DNA of 64,000 bases from Pantanalinema rosaneae. GTDB taxonomy: Bacteria; Cyanobacteriota; Cyanobacteriia; Leptolyngbyales; Leptolyngbyaceae. The position numbers were made by a program, and so were the translations under genes. The stretch spans positions 39,143-103,142 of the forward strand of contig NZ_JBLZFZ010000022.1 of the NCBI RefSeq assembly GCF_050753385.1, read 5' to 3'. Under the pieces are notes generated by a model, which did not search any database, was not told the origin of the DNA, and saw only the letters and a program-made list of their open reading frames with translations. This document shows positions 34,894 through 44,811 of this stretch, in pieces (positions within the stretch are counted from its first letter, which is position 1; every line of letters begins with the position of its first letter).

Positions 34894-35070
34894 GAATGTC
34901 ACTGAAATAACAATCCGAACTGCCCCCCAACCCCCTTTCTACAATGCCGTCAGGCTATATTCTGGGGGAGCCGAACCTCAAAGTCCCCCAAAGTTGGGGG
35001 CTTAAAGCCCTACGGGCATATCAAAAAAGGGGCGATCAGAGTTAAGCGTGTTCTTAAGTCAGTGCCATTC
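34894..35070. mobile_element. MITE-like element, copy B, directly upstream of a GH13 gene
   Basis: 177 bases with the same ends as copy A: left GAATGTCACTGAAATAA, right (reverse complement) GAATGGCACTGACTTAA. The interior is collinear with copy A but has an extra ~25-base module (TCTACAATGCCGTCAGGC). AATTAAA lies near the left end (34884-34890) and directly after the right end (35071-35077), an imperfect target duplication. The element ends 40 bases before the start codon of the GH13 gene. Confidence 0.78.
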
Positions 35071-35110
35071 AATTAAATTTGTATCTTGATTTAATCAATT
35101 AACTCACTGT

Positions 35111-36790
35111 ATGACCGCTAAAATTGAGTTTCAGTTATTTGCTCCTCGCAATCAAGCAGTAGATTTGATTGGGAATTTTTCTAACTGGGAAGCAATTCAT
35201 CTAGAAAAAGACCAACAAGGCTACTTTCGGACAACCGTTGATCTTCAAGATGGAACTTACCAATATCAATTTCGGGTGCAATCCTATCATGACTCTGAAC
35301 AGCCATCCGAGTGGGTAGAAATTAACGATCCCTATGCCACGGAAATTGACGCTGACACTGGCAACAGTATCATCCGTGTTAAGGATAAACAAAAAATCAT
35401 CGATGACTATGTTTGGCAATATGATCATATTCCCTTACCTCAAGATCATGAGCTAGTCATCTACGAACTATTTATTTCTGATTTTGCAGATCATTCTGGA
35501 GAAGCAACCAACAGTAGTCAATATCACCATACGATCGCCAAACTCGACTACCTGAAGGAATTAGGCATTAACGCGATCGAACTGATGCCTGTCAATGAAG
35601 CGCCAGGTGAATATGACTGGGGCTACACTCCTAGCTACTTGTTTGCACCAAAACCTCGATTTGGTTCGACTAAAGCCCTCAAAGAACTCATTGATCAATG
35701 CCATGCTAGAAGCATTCGCGTCATTCTTGATCAATTGTATAATCATTCCTCTGAGGCATCCCCTTTACTTCAGATCGATCGGGATTATTGGTACTATCAC
35801 GATCGTCACCATCCCGATGCCGACCCGAATGATTATTGGGGCCCAGAGTTTAACTATGAATATGAGGATGAAATTTTAGGAGTTCGTCCTGCCTGGAAAT
35901 TAATGACAGATGTGGTGCAGTTCTGGATTCAGAATTATCACATTGATGGCATTCGTTATGATGCTCTGAAAGAACTAGCCAATGATGATTTTTTATATCA
36001 CATCGCTGAAACAGCGAAACAAACGGCTGGTGGCAAGCCATTCTTCAACATTGGTGAACATATTCCAGAAACTCCTAACATTGTTAGCCCCAATGGAGCC
36101 ATGGATGGGTGCTGGCATGACAGCTTTTATCACTTCCTGATTCCCCACTTAACCGGACAAACCTTTGACGTAGAACAACTCAAAACTATCCTCGAAGTCA
36201 ACCGCCAGGGCTATCCTGAAGGAGTAACAAAAGTTGTTAACTATCTCAGTAATCATGATCATAATTATCTACTGGCAGAGCTAGGTGAACAGGGCATTTT
36301 TGCCCAAGCCGCTTTTCAACGAGTCAAACTTGGTGTTGCCATTCTCCTAACCGCACCAGGGACTCCGTTGATTTGGATGGGTGAAGAGTTCGGCTCATTT
36401 ACCCAAAGCCAGCCGAATCAACCTGCCAACCTCGATTGGTCATTATTACAACAACCCCTAAATCACGACTTGCTGGAGTATTACAAACACTTGATTGCAT
36501 TACGAACACAGAACTCAGCGTTGCAAACGAGTAATATTCAGTTTCTTCATGAAGACCTCACTAACAAAGTCTTTGTTTACGATCGCTGGCATGATGCTGG
36601 TGCGCGGGTGCTCGTGATTACCCACTGGTCAGATCAACATCTCCAAAACTATTGGATTCCGCATATTCCCGATGATGGGATCTGGCGTGAATGGATCACC
36701 AATGTGCAAGTGACATCTCGCGATCGCCAATTGCACATTGATTTAAACCCATACCAGGCTCAAGTATACGTTTGGCAATCAGATTTATAA
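35111..36790 (+). CDS. GH13 alpha-amylase-family enzyme with N-terminal CBM48-like domain
   Basis: 559 residues acting on alpha-1,4/1,6-glucan. Residues 1-95 form a CBM48-like domain (FQLFAPRNQAVDLIGNFSNWE). The GH13 barrel follows with ELFISDF, the region DQLYNHSS, the nucleophile Asp near 284 in GIRYDALKEL, the acid Glu near 315 in FFNIGEHIPE, and the third Asp near 383 in YLSNHDHNY. GH13 plus CBM48 covers branching, debranching and trehalohydrolase enzymes; this one resembles the branching-enzyme-like group, but the exact specificity is unknown. No signal peptide, so cytoplasmic. No clear ribosome binding site precedes the ATG at 35111. The neighbours are also glucan genes. Confidence 0.88.
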   Translation: MTAKIEFQLFAPRNQAVDLIGNFSNWEAIHLEKDQQGYFRTTVDLQDGTYQYQFRVQSYHDSEQPSEWVEINDPYATEIDADTGNSIIRVKDKQKIIDDYVWQYDHIPLPQDHELVIYELFISDFADHSGEATNSSQYHHTIAKLDYLKELGINAIELMPVNEAPGEYDWGYTPSYLFAPKPRFGSTKALKELIDQCHARSIRVILDQLYNHSSEASPLLQIDRDYWYYHDRHHPDADPNDYWGPEFNYEYEDEILGVRPAWKLMTDVVQFWIQNYHIDGIRYDALKELANDDFLYHIAETAKQTAGGKPFFNIGEHIPETPNIVSPNGAMDGCWHDSFYHFLIPHLTGQTFDVEQLKTILEVNRQGYPEGVTKVVNYLSNHDHNYLLAELGEQGIFAQAAFQRVKLGVAILLTAPGTPLIWMGEEFGSFTQSQPNQPANLDWSLLQQPLNHDLLEYYKHLIALRTQNSALQTSNIQFLHEDLTNKVFVYDRWHDAGARVLVITHWSDQHLQNYWIPHIPDDGIWREWITNVQVTSRDRQLHIDLNPYQAQVYVWQSDL

Positions 36791-36819
36791 CCCCATGACT
36801 GCCACTGTTCCAAGATAAA

Positions 36820-37761
36820 TTACTGAACCACCTGTGATTCGGAGACAGAAAAGCGGCGTAACGTGGCGCTGATTTCTGACATCCGGCGATATTGATCCGC
36901 TTCTAACGCCCCAGGAGGACGAAAAATAGCGGCAACTTCAAACTTACCAGTAGCGGGATTGATAAAGTTTCTGACCCTGGCACACAGGATCGCATTGTCA
37001 CCAAATTGTCCATTACTTTGACAACGATCGAGATTTTTAGCAAAATCAACAGCGGCTCTGGGAGCTTGAATCCAAATATCACAGCTCTCGACTAACAAGC
37101 GGGAGGTTAACGTTAATCCCTGCTGTTCAAAACTCTTGATCGTGTAGGGCACACATTGATTTTTGATTCGATGAATTGCTTTTTGATCCGCTTCCAGCAC
37201 CGTTTTGACGGGTGAAGCTTGCCAACTCGCAAATCCCCGATTCGTCGCATAGTTGCCTGGATCGCGATGACCGTAGTAAAACCGCGTCGGTGAGCCATTG
37301 GGATTGAGCGTACCTTCAGCATTACCGATCGCGATCGCCCCAGGGCCTAGCTGCCCCGCCTGACCAAATAAGCGATTAACGGAATATTCCGGGGAGGATA
37401 CTTCAATAATTTTGTCCTGCCACAGCGCTTTTGTCTCCTGCCAGCGCTTTTCTACACCCTCCGAGAATAAGGGCATATCAAACTTCCCCTTGAGCGCAGA
37501 CTGAATAAATTCTGGACTTAGGAAGAGAGCCAAACCAATACTGAACAATAATCCCCACCAAAAATAAAAGCCTCTAGGATGATGTCGCCGACTCTGCTTG
37601 GTTGTCAGCGTTGATTGTCCAGAGAAATTAACTGGAAATGGTGTCTCAATAATTTGTAGTTCCGACATTTCCGCGATAGGCTTAATCGGATTAGCACCCG
37701 TTTGAGACGCAGCATTATTAGAAGAATACCAATCTGGCATTCCCGCATCAGGCGTTGGCAT
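36820..37761 (-). CDS. Single-pass membrane protein of unknown function
   Basis: 313 residues: a polar N-terminus (1-64), one membrane helix (about 66-86, FYFWWGLLFSIGLALFLSP) and a C-terminal domain of about 225 residues presumably outside the cytoplasm. The segment GAIAIGNAEGTLNPNGSPTR followed by YYGHRDPGN is distinctive and recalls muramidase-like exported proteins of cyanobacteria, but this is weak. Three to four cysteines may form disulfides. It converges with the GH13 gene. ATG at 37761. Confidence 0.65.
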   Translation of the reverse strand: MPTPDAGMPDWYSSNNAASQTGANPIKPIAEMSELQIIETPFPVNFSGQSTLTTKQSRRHHPRGFYFWWGLLFSIGLALFLSPEFIQSALKGKFDMPLFSEGVEKRWQETKALWQDKIIEVSSPEYSVNRLFGQAGQLGPGAIAIGNAEGTLNPNGSPTRFYYGHRDPGNYATNRGFASWQASPVKTVLEADQKAIHRIKNQCVPYTIKSFEQQGLTLTSRLLVESCDIWIQAPRAAVDFAKNLDRCQSNGQFGDNAILCARVRNFINPATGKFEVAAIFRPPGALEADQYRRMSEISATLRRFSVSESQVVQ

Positions 37762-38058
37762 TGGTAAAAACCTTACTGTTCGCTAAGAGTCTATTAGTTG
37801 GCAGATATCCGCTTTCAAGCAAAATTCTATGCTGTTAAAGCTAAGTTACCATTTATTTCCACACACCTAAATCCTGCACAACTCATGTCAACCTTCATCA
37901 GGCTAACTAATTTTGCCCATTTTGGTTTCGTTACGTGTCGAAGTTAACTAAACTCAGTACAATCTCAACACAAAAATATCACTTAGGGAGTAGAGTTTTT
38001 TGCTTTTTGATAGCGTATTCTACTACCCAGGTATGAAATTTTAGGCTTAGATTAACGC

Positions 38059-38994
38059 ATGGTACTCGGGATTATTGAGCGCTCAGAAAAAATCTTTATC
38101 CTGGAAAACGAAGAAATTAAGCTAACGATTCGACCTGATTTAGGGGGACGCATTGATCAACTTCAAGATTTAAAAACTGGACGGGAATGGCTTTGGCATC
38201 CCTCAGGCTATAACCCGGCAAACACACGATCGCTCCCGATTGGAACTAGCTTTGATCAATATTGGACGGGAGGCTGGGATGAGGTTTTCCCTAATGATAT
38301 TGCCGGAGAATTTCAGGGTTATCACTTAGTTGATCATGGTGAATTATGGTCACAAAGATGGCAAGTCATTGCCACAACGACCTTCAGTATTAAACTTCAG
38401 TATCAATGTCAAAATATCCCTGTTTGTGTAGAAAAAATTATTCAACTAGACCCTAAACGACCGGAAGCGAGTATTCTCTATCAATTCCATAATCAATCCA
38501 CTCGAACCATACCATTTCTGTTAAAACAACATGCCGCGATCGCGATTGAAGCTGGGGACGAAATTCTCCTGCCAGATTGTTGGATTGAACCTGCGTTTTT
38601 AGAGTTCAGTAAAATCATTGGTCGGGCTGGCAAAACTCGTTTTCCTAACGCTTTTACCGCTGACGGACGAGAAATTCAAGTGCAGTATACGCCAGCCCCA
38701 GCCTCAAACTTGCAAGAGTTTTACTACAGTTCTGATTTAGCCGTTGGTGAGTGTGGCATTCGACACCATCGATCGTACTCTGCATTGATAATGCGCTTTG
38801 ATCCGACCGATTTTCCGTTTGTTTGGGTCTTTCAAAGCTATGGGGGGTGGCAGGATCATTATGTCCTGGTGATGGAACCCGCTACAACCATGCCTGCCAA
38901 TTTAGAAACGGCTTGTCAACAGGGAACGGCCGCCCTACTTCCCCCCCAAAGTATCCAACAACGGCGATTAAGCTTCTGCCTGGAACACGCTTAA
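38059..38994 (+). CDS. Aldose 1-epimerase/galactose-mutarotase-like protein
   Basis: 311 residues with an all-beta galactose-mutarotase-like fold: ENEEIKLTIRPDLGGRIDQLQDLKTGREWLW is the N-terminal signature, with GGWDEVFPND and later His/Glu-containing strands (RTIPFLLKQHAAIAI). It may interconvert anomers of a sugar from glucan turnover or only bind sugars. It sits between GH13 and TreS genes and its end overlaps the TreS-fusion gene by four bases tail to tail. ATG at 38059. Confidence 0.8.
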   Translation: MVLGIIERSEKIFILENEEIKLTIRPDLGGRIDQLQDLKTGREWLWHPSGYNPANTRSLPIGTSFDQYWTGGWDEVFPNDIAGEFQGYHLVDHGELWSQRWQVIATTTFSIKLQYQCQNIPVCVEKIIQLDPKRPEASILYQFHNQSTRTIPFLLKQHAAIAIEAGDEILLPDCWIEPAFLEFSKIIGRAGKTRFPNAFTADGREIQVQYTPAPASNLQEFYYSSDLAVGECGIRHHRSYSALIMRFDPTDFPFVWVFQSYGGWQDHYVLVMEPATTMPANLETACQQGTAALLPPQSIQQRRLSFCLEHA

Positions 38995-41900
38995 ACGATT
39001 CCAGCCGTTAATGGCTGAAGCTGAAGAATGCGACGCAGAGCAATTTCTACCCGATCGGAATGATGGTTTAGTTCATAGCCCAGATCATAGACCGCTTTCT
39101 CTAGCAGATAGTTATCTAGCAACGCTTGCAGTTCCTGATGGGTCTTGGGCAGAAAATTATCTTGACTCGCCACAGTTAGATAAGTACTGAAGAAGGCAGC
39201 GCTGACCCAATACTCCCAGAATTGCACCCATGATTGCATCCGGGCATATTGTTCCGCATGAATCATGCCACTCTCCACCTCACTGCGTAACGCGTAATTG
39301 GCGGCATAGTGGAACGATTGCAACATTTCAGCTACATCTCGTAAGGGCGATCGCTTAATTCGTCGTTCACTCAAATTACGCGTTGTTTCACCTTCAAAAT
39401 CAATAATAATGAAATCTTTGCCGGTATATAATACCTGACCCAAATGATAATCCCCATGATAACGAGTTCGCAAGGCAGTAATCTTTTGCTCCAGAATCAA
39501 GCGAAACTGATCTAAATAATTCTGTTGATGCTCTAGAACCGTTTTCGCCAGGGGTTGAGCCGCATCGGGTAAGGTATGCAGGCGATCCTTCAATACTGGA
39601 AAGACACGTCCAATCAGGTTACGGGCATATTGATAGATCGATCGCTGGTACAACGAGGTAAACGGTTCGGGGGCAAAGTCGGGATGATCGGAATCGGATG
39701 CCAGCACTAAATGCAATTCGGCGGTACGTTGTCCTAACAGTTGCACATTCGCCAAATAGGAACTGATCGTTTCGCGGGCGAGAGAGGGGATATCCTCTAC
39801 CTGTAATCGCAATAGTGGTTCCGTCGGTAGCGGTACTTCAGCAATATCCAGAACCGCGACCTGTTCAAAGTAATTCCGTAATTGATCCAGGGTGTAATCC
39901 CAGGTGTTCCAGGCATCTGGAATATATTCCTGAAGCATCCCGATCGTCACAGTTTCCCCCGATTCTACCTGTTGATATTCCAACCAACCCGCGATTGAGG
40001 GAATAGGCTCAAACCGATGGCGATCTAAGAAGCGTCGCATTTCCAAATCGGGGTTAATACCCGCTTCTACTTTACGGAACAGTTTGAGAATTAGTTGCGG
40101 CGTTGCCCCCGTGGTTGTTGCATCACTATACAAAATTGAAGTGTTACTATGTTCGCCTTTTAAGAGCGTGGTATCCAGTTGGAGATTACGCTGACTCAGT
40201 AAATCAAATAAAGGAGTGGCAGTCGCAACCAGTTTTCCCGTTGCCCCTGTATAGGCGTGGTTATAGGCAATTGCCTCTAGCAAAGTAATGGCAAATGACT
40301 GATCAACCAGAGCATCAAATAACACTGCAACTACAGTGCGATCGGAGGTTTGTAATCGCGCAATTATCGCTTGCGGCTGATCACTTAATAATCGCAGTGC
40401 CTGCTCACCCTCGGCATACCCCAAACCCAGCAAATAGGTTTTGGGATCACCATCCATGTAATCCACCTGGAGATGTAGCAAGCAGGCTTGCTGATTCTGG
40501 TAAGGCATTGCGATCGTGTGGGTGATTTGTGTGCTCCGAATCGATCGCACTCTGCCCCCAAACCACTGATAATGTGATAGGTAGTTAGGTAACAGCGATT
40601 CTAGCTGACCCCTTAAGTTTGCTTGAGTGACGATCGTTTGCCAGTGTCCAGTCACGACTAACGTCGGTAGATCAGCCTGGGGTTGAACTTGCAGCGAACT
40701 GGGTTGGGGCTTGAGTGTAAACCAATAAAAGGCATAGGGACTGAGACTCAGGAAGTAGGATGATCCTTTAATTTCCGGGAATTCGGTGCGTCCGAAAATC
40801 TCCACGGGAATCCGTCCTTGAAACACCGTCAGATCCAGTTCAACGGTCTGCACAAACCGCGACAGGTTGGCAACAACCAGGATTGGCTCATCGTCAAAGG
40901 TACGAGTAAAGGCTAATACCCGCCGATTCGCGGGGTGCAGGAGCTGAAAGTCCCCTTCACCCAAGGCTTGAAACCGTTTCCGAGTCGCGATCAGCCGCTT
41001 CATCGCATTCAGCAACGAGTTGGGATTAGCTCGTTGTGCTTCCACATTCACCGTGGCATAGTGATATTCCGATTCCACAATTAACGGTAAATACAAGCGA
41101 TGGGGATTCGCCCGACTAAAGCCAGCATTCCGATCGGCACTCCACTGCATCGGAGTTCGCACCCCATTACGATCGCCAACGTAAATGTTATCGCCCATGC
41201 CAATTTCATCACCGTAGTACAAGACGGGAGTTCCTGGTAGGGATAACAGTAAACTATTGAGTAATTCAATTTGACGACGATCGTTCCCTAACAATGGGGC
41301 TAATCGCCGCCGAATACCCAAGTTCAATCGCATCTCTGGATCTTGGGCATAGACCCGGTACATGTAATCCCGATCTTCATCCGTCACCATTTCCAGCGTC
41401 AATTCATCGTGGTTCCGCAAAAACAGCCCCCACTGACAGTTATCTGGAATTTCGGGAGTCTGTTGCAAGATATCCATAATTGGGAAGTTATCTTCCATTC
41501 GTAATGCCATAAATAACCGAGGCATTAACGGAAAATGGAAATTCATGTGACACTCATCGCCATCCCCATAATAAGCTGCTGCATCCTCGGGCCACTGATT
41601 TGCCTCCGCCAGTAACATACGATTCGGAAAATAAGTATCGACATGCTGCCGCAGTTGCTTAAGGAAATCATGGGTTTCGGGTAAGTTTTCGCAGTTTGTC
41701 CCTTCCCGTTCGTATAAATAGGGCACAGCATCCATGCGTAGCCCATCAACGCCCATACTCAGCCAGAAATCTAATACCCCAAACACCGCCTGCTGCACCG
41801 CCGGGTTGTCATAATTCAAATCCGGTTGGTGGGAATAGAAGCGATGCCAGTAATAGGCTTTCGCGATCGGATCCCATGACCAGTTAGATGACTCAAAATC

Positions 41901-42404
41901 CTGAAAAATAATGCGGGCTTCCTGATATTTTTCTGGCGTATCACTCCAGACATAGAAATCCCGCTCCGAACTGCCTTTAGGAGCACGACGCGCCCGTTGA
42001 AACCAGGGATGCTGATCAGAAGTGTGATTAACAATTAATTCAATAATTACCCGAATATCTCGCTGGTGGGCCGCCTCTAGCAAATCCTTAAAGTCTTCTA
42101 GAGTGCCATAGATCGGATTGACATTCGTGTAGTCGGCAATATCATAGCCATCATCCCGCAAAGGCGACGGAAAGAACGGCAAAATCCAGATTGCCGTTAC
42201 CCCTAACTCTTGCAAATAGTCTAGTTTTTCAGTTAAGCCACGGAAGTCACCAATGCCATCTCCGTTACTATCGGCAAAGGCACGTACCGGAACTTCGTAG
42301 ATAATGGCGTTCTTAAACCAGAGGGAATCGTCTTTCAAAATCAATCCTACCCACGCGAGATTTTGTTCCGCTAACAAAATAGCGGAAATCTGCTGACTTA
42401 CCAT
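38991..42404 (-). CDS. treS: Trehalose synthase (maltose alpha-D-glucosyltransferase) fused to maltokinase
   Basis: About 1137 residues. The N-terminal GH13_16 TreS part (about 20-560) interconverts maltose and trehalose: YEVPVRAFADSNGDGIGDF, GVDGLRMDAVPYLYEREGTN with the nucleophile Asp, LLAEANQWPED with the acid Glu, and FLRNHDEL. The C-terminal part (about 620-1120) is a Pep2/Mak-type maltokinase with RYHGDYHLGQVL as catalytic loop and IIDFEGE as metal loop; it would make maltose 1-phosphate for the GlgE pathway. No glgE is in the window. The start is uncertain: ATG at 42461 or 42404, or a TTG nearer LKDDSLWF with a better ribosome binding site. Divergent from the stress protein gene. Confidence 0.92.
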   Translation of the reverse strand: MVSQQISAILLAEQNLAWVGLILKDDSLWFKNAIIYEVPVRAFADSNGDGIGDFRGLTEKLDYLQELGVTAIWILPFFPSPLRDDGYDIADYTNVNPIYGTLEDFKDLLEAAHQRDIRVIIELIVNHTSDQHPWFQRARRAPKGSSERDFYVWSDTPEKYQEARIIFQDFESSNWSWDPIAKAYYWHRFYSHQPDLNYDNPAVQQAVFGVLDFWLSMGVDGLRMDAVPYLYEREGTNCENLPETHDFLKQLRQHVDTYFPNRMLLAEANQWPEDAAAYYGDGDECHMNFHFPLMPRLFMALRMEDNFPIMDILQQTPEIPDNCQWGLFLRNHDELTLEMVTDEDRDYMYRVYAQDPEMRLNLGIRRRLAPLLGNDRRQIELLNSLLLSLPGTPVLYYGDEIGMGDNIYVGDRNGVRTPMQWSADRNAGFSRANPHRLYLPLIVESEYHYATVNVEAQRANPNSLLNAMKRLIATRKRFQALGEGDFQLLHPANRRVLAFTRTFDDEPILVVANLSRFVQTVELDLTVFQGRIPVEIFGRTEFPEIKGSSYFLSLSPYAFYWFTLKPQPSSLQVQPQADLPTLVVTGHWQTIVTQANLRGQLESLLPNYLSHYQWFGGRVRSIRSTQITHTIAMPYQNQQACLLHLQVDYMDGDPKTYLLGLGYAEGEQALRLLSDQPQAIIARLQTSDRTVVAVLFDALVDQSFAITLLEAIAYNHAYTGATGKLVATATPLFDLLSQRNLQLDTTLLKGEHSNTSILYSDATTTGATPQLILKLFRKVEAGINPDLEMRRFLDRHRFEPIPSIAGWLEYQQVESGETVTIGMLQEYIPDAWNTWDYTLDQLRNYFEQVAVLDIAEVPLPTEPLLRLQVEDIPSLARETISSYLANVQLLGQRTAELHLVLASDSDHPDFAPEPFTSLYQRSIYQYARNLIGRVFPVLKDRLHTLPDAAQPLAKTVLEHQQNYLDQFRLILEQKITALRTRYHGDYHLGQVLYTGKDFIIIDFEGETTRNLSERRIKRSPLRDVAEMLQSFHYAANYALRSEVESGMIHAEQYARMQSWVQFWEYWVSAAFFSTYLTVASQDNFLPKTHQELQALLDNYLLEKAVYDLGYELNHHSDRVEIALRRILQLQPLTAGIV

Positions 42405-42616
42405 CCAACGCAGGTAAGAGTCCTTGCATCTGCATAGCTTATATACATGACTTAATCGCAATCAGCTCTGTCTTTGGGCAGGACTGAATAGGCACTAAAT
42501 TCCTACTTAGGGAGAAGTACATTCAGTCAAGGTTTGCTCATACTAAAGCTGTTGAATCTCGATCGACACACATTGCTCTCGGTTCAGCATCGGTGCAGGT
42601 AGCGCAAGGAGATAGC

Positions 42617-43186
42617 ATGGTTGTCAGTCAACAAGTTAGTCACCATAAACGGGCGATGGGAGTCTTTTCCACCCGGACGGCTTCAGAACAAGCCCTGGTT
42701 GACTTAAAAAATTCTGGGTTTCCCATGACACAGGTGTCGATCGTTGCCAAGCACAGCGACGGGCAGCAAACGGACGTGGGTGGGGCAACAGTCACCGATC
42801 GGATTGGGGAAGAGAACGCGAAAGTCCCAACCGGGGTCGTAAAAGATACACTGGCGCATAGTGCCTGGGGCACCGTCTTAGTTGGACTGACGGCTCTAGC
42901 ATTACCCGGAATTGGACCAATTCTCACGGCTGGTAGTGTCGCAACCGCTATGGTAGCGAGTGCAGCGAGTACAGGGGTGAGTGCAGCGGCAACCGCGAAT
43001 CTGGTCAATACCTTGAAAGACATGGGGATTCCAGAAAGCAACGCCTCGACCTACAGCGATCGCTTACAGAACGGTAACGACTTGGTCATGATCGAAGGCA
43101 ATGACGACGACATTCATCGAGCGGCTGACGTATTAAGTCAACGGGGGATTCAAGATTGGGGAGTTTACAATTTGGCATCAGCTTAA
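42617..43186 (+). CDS. General-stress-protein-like (YflT/GSP17M-type) protein
   Basis: 189 residues. The N-terminal AMGVFSTRTASEQALVDLKNSGFPMTQVSIVAK is the heat-induced stress protein YflT-type domain. The middle (about 85-140) is Gly/Ala-rich and hydrophobic and may enter membranes. The C-terminus VMIEGNDDDIHRAADVL resembles a second half of the domain. ATG at 42617 has AAGGAG eight bases upstream. A good terminator follows, so it is probably a monocistronic stress gene. The biochemical role is unknown. Confidence 0.8.
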   Translation: MVVSQQVSHHKRAMGVFSTRTASEQALVDLKNSGFPMTQVSIVAKHSDGQQTDVGGATVTDRIGEENAKVPTGVVKDTLAHSAWGTVLVGLTALALPGIGPILTAGSVATAMVASAASTGVSAAATANLVNTLKDMGIPESNASTYSDRLQNGNDLVMIEGNDDDIHRAADVLSQRGIQDWGVYNLASA

Positions 43187-43225
43187 GCATTGCTAAGTTC
43201 AATTTTCTACGGTTGAGTATGGGGT

Positions 43226-43262
43226 GTTGGCGGTTATTCTAAAGAACGATCGCCAACCTTTT
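43226..43262 (+). terminator. Intrinsic terminator after the stress-protein gene
   Basis: GTTGGCG (43226-43232) and CGCCAAC (43251-43257) form a 7-base-pair stem, followed by CTTTT. Confidence 0.7.
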
Positions 43263-43287
43263 CATGTAAACAAAACTAAATTCATTC

Positions 43288-44805
43288 ATGCCTATGAGTT
43301 TTCAACGTGCTAGTGGAGTGCTATTACATCCAACCTCATTACCGGGTACGGGTGGTATCGGGGATTTGGGTCAGACCGCTTATCAATTTGTTGACTTTTT
43401 AACCCGTAGTGGTCAAACCGCCTGGCAGGTGTTACCCTTGGGCCCAACCGGGTACGAACACTCGCCCTACACGATGAATTTCAGTGCCTTTGCGGGCAAT
43501 CCATTATTAATTAGCCTGGAACAACTGATAGAAGAAGGATTCATTCAACCAGAGGAATTCTCTCCCTTACTGAATAGCAATCCTGATCGCGTAGAATTCG
43601 ATCGCGTAATTCCTTACAAATATCAACTTTTACACGTTGCCTTTAAACGCTTTCAAACCTCTTTTTTAACGGGTGAACAGCAAACTCAATTTGAGCAGTT
43701 TTGTCAGGAACAAGCCTGGTGGCTAGATGACTTTGTGTTATTTATGGCACTGCTGGAAGCTAATGCTGGCGAAAGCTGGAATCACTGGGAACCCGCGATC
43801 GCGCGGCGGGAACCTGCTGCTTTACAGGCGCAAACGATCGCGTTACGGGAGCAAATCCAGTTCCAGCAATTTTTACAATTTAAATTCTTTCAACAATGGT
43901 CGAATTTACGGGCTTATGCCAATCAGAAAAACATCAAAATTATTGGCGATGTCTCTATTTACGTTTGTCACAATAGCGCCGATGTTTGGGCAAATCCCGA
44001 TTTATTTAAACTCGATCCCCAAACCTTAGAACCTGCCTATATCGCCGGTGTGCCACCCGATTACTTTAGTGCCACGGGTCAACTTTGGGGTAATCCTGTC
44101 TATGCCTGGGAACGATCGCAGGCAACCAATTTTGATTGGTGGATTAAACGATTTAAAGCGACTCTACAATATGTCGATTTGGTGCGAGTCGATCATTTTC
44201 GGGGGTTTGAAGCCTATTGGCAAGTTCCGGCGGGGGAAACGACAGCGATTAATGGCGAATGGGTGAAAGCGCCGGGTGAAGAGTTTTTTACCACCCTAGG
44301 GAATACCCTCGGTAGCCTACCAATTCTGGCAGAGGATTTGGGGATTATTACGCCGGAAGTGGAAGCCCTCCGCGATCGGTTTGAGTTCCCTGGTATGCGA
44401 ATCCTCATGTTTGCCTTTAGCGAGGATGCCAGCAGCATTCATTTGCCGCACCATTACCCCAGGAATTCTGTCGTGTATTCGGGAACCCATGACAACGATA
44501 CGGCGATCGGGTGGTGGGCAACCGCCAGTGTAGCCGAGCGGCAATTTCTCGCCCATTACTTAGGCTACGACCAGGCAGACCAGATTCAGGAGATTAACTG
44601 GGTGTTAATTCGTACTGCTTTAGCATCCGTTGCTAACCTGGCAATCATCCCATTGCAAGATATTTTAGGATTAGATGGTCAAGCCCGGATGAATGACCCC
44701 AGCCAATATGCCGGAAACTGGCGCTGGCGCTATCAACATGCTAATCTCCTGACTGAGACCTTAAGCCAGAGACTATTACATCTCACCAAACTCTATAGTC
44801 GTTGA
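43288..44805 (+). CDS. malQ: 4-alpha-glucanotransferase (amylomaltase)
   Basis: 505 residues, normal for GH77 MalQ, which transfers maltodextrin chains and releases glucose. Motifs: GVLLHPTSLPGTGGIGDLG at the start, WQVLPLGPTGYEHSPY, VDLVRVDHFRGFEAYW with the nucleophile Asp, ILAEDLGIITPEV with the acid Glu, and SGTHDNDTAIGWW. It ends with QYAGNWRWRY. It works with the nearby GH13 and TreS-kinase genes on glucan or maltodextrin. ATG at 43288; six bases separate it from the next gene, so they are likely co-transcribed. Confidence 0.96.
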   Translation: MPMSFQRASGVLLHPTSLPGTGGIGDLGQTAYQFVDFLTRSGQTAWQVLPLGPTGYEHSPYTMNFSAFAGNPLLISLEQLIEEGFIQPEEFSPLLNSNPDRVEFDRVIPYKYQLLHVAFKRFQTSFLTGEQQTQFEQFCQEQAWWLDDFVLFMALLEANAGESWNHWEPAIARREPAALQAQTIALREQIQFQQFLQFKFFQQWSNLRAYANQKNIKIIGDVSIYVCHNSADVWANPDLFKLDPQTLEPAYIAGVPPDYFSATGQLWGNPVYAWERSQATNFDWWIKRFKATLQYVDLVRVDHFRGFEAYWQVPAGETTAINGEWVKAPGEEFFTTLGNTLGSLPILAEDLGIITPEVEALRDRFEFPGMRILMFAFSEDASSIHLPHHYPRNSVVYSGTHDNDTAIGWWATASVAERQFLAHYLGYDQADQIQEINWVLIRTALASVANLAIIPLQDILGLDGQARMNDPSQYAGNWRWRYQHANLLTETLSQRLLHLTKLYSR

Positions 44806-44811
44806 TTCACC

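Larger units (their letters stand above)
34734..35110. other. Intergenic region occupied by a terminator and MITE copy B
   Basis: 377 bases: terminator at 34758-34784, about 100 AT-rich bases, the MITE-like copy at 34894-35070, then 40 AT-rich bases before the next gene. I see no other gene. Confidence 0.6.
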
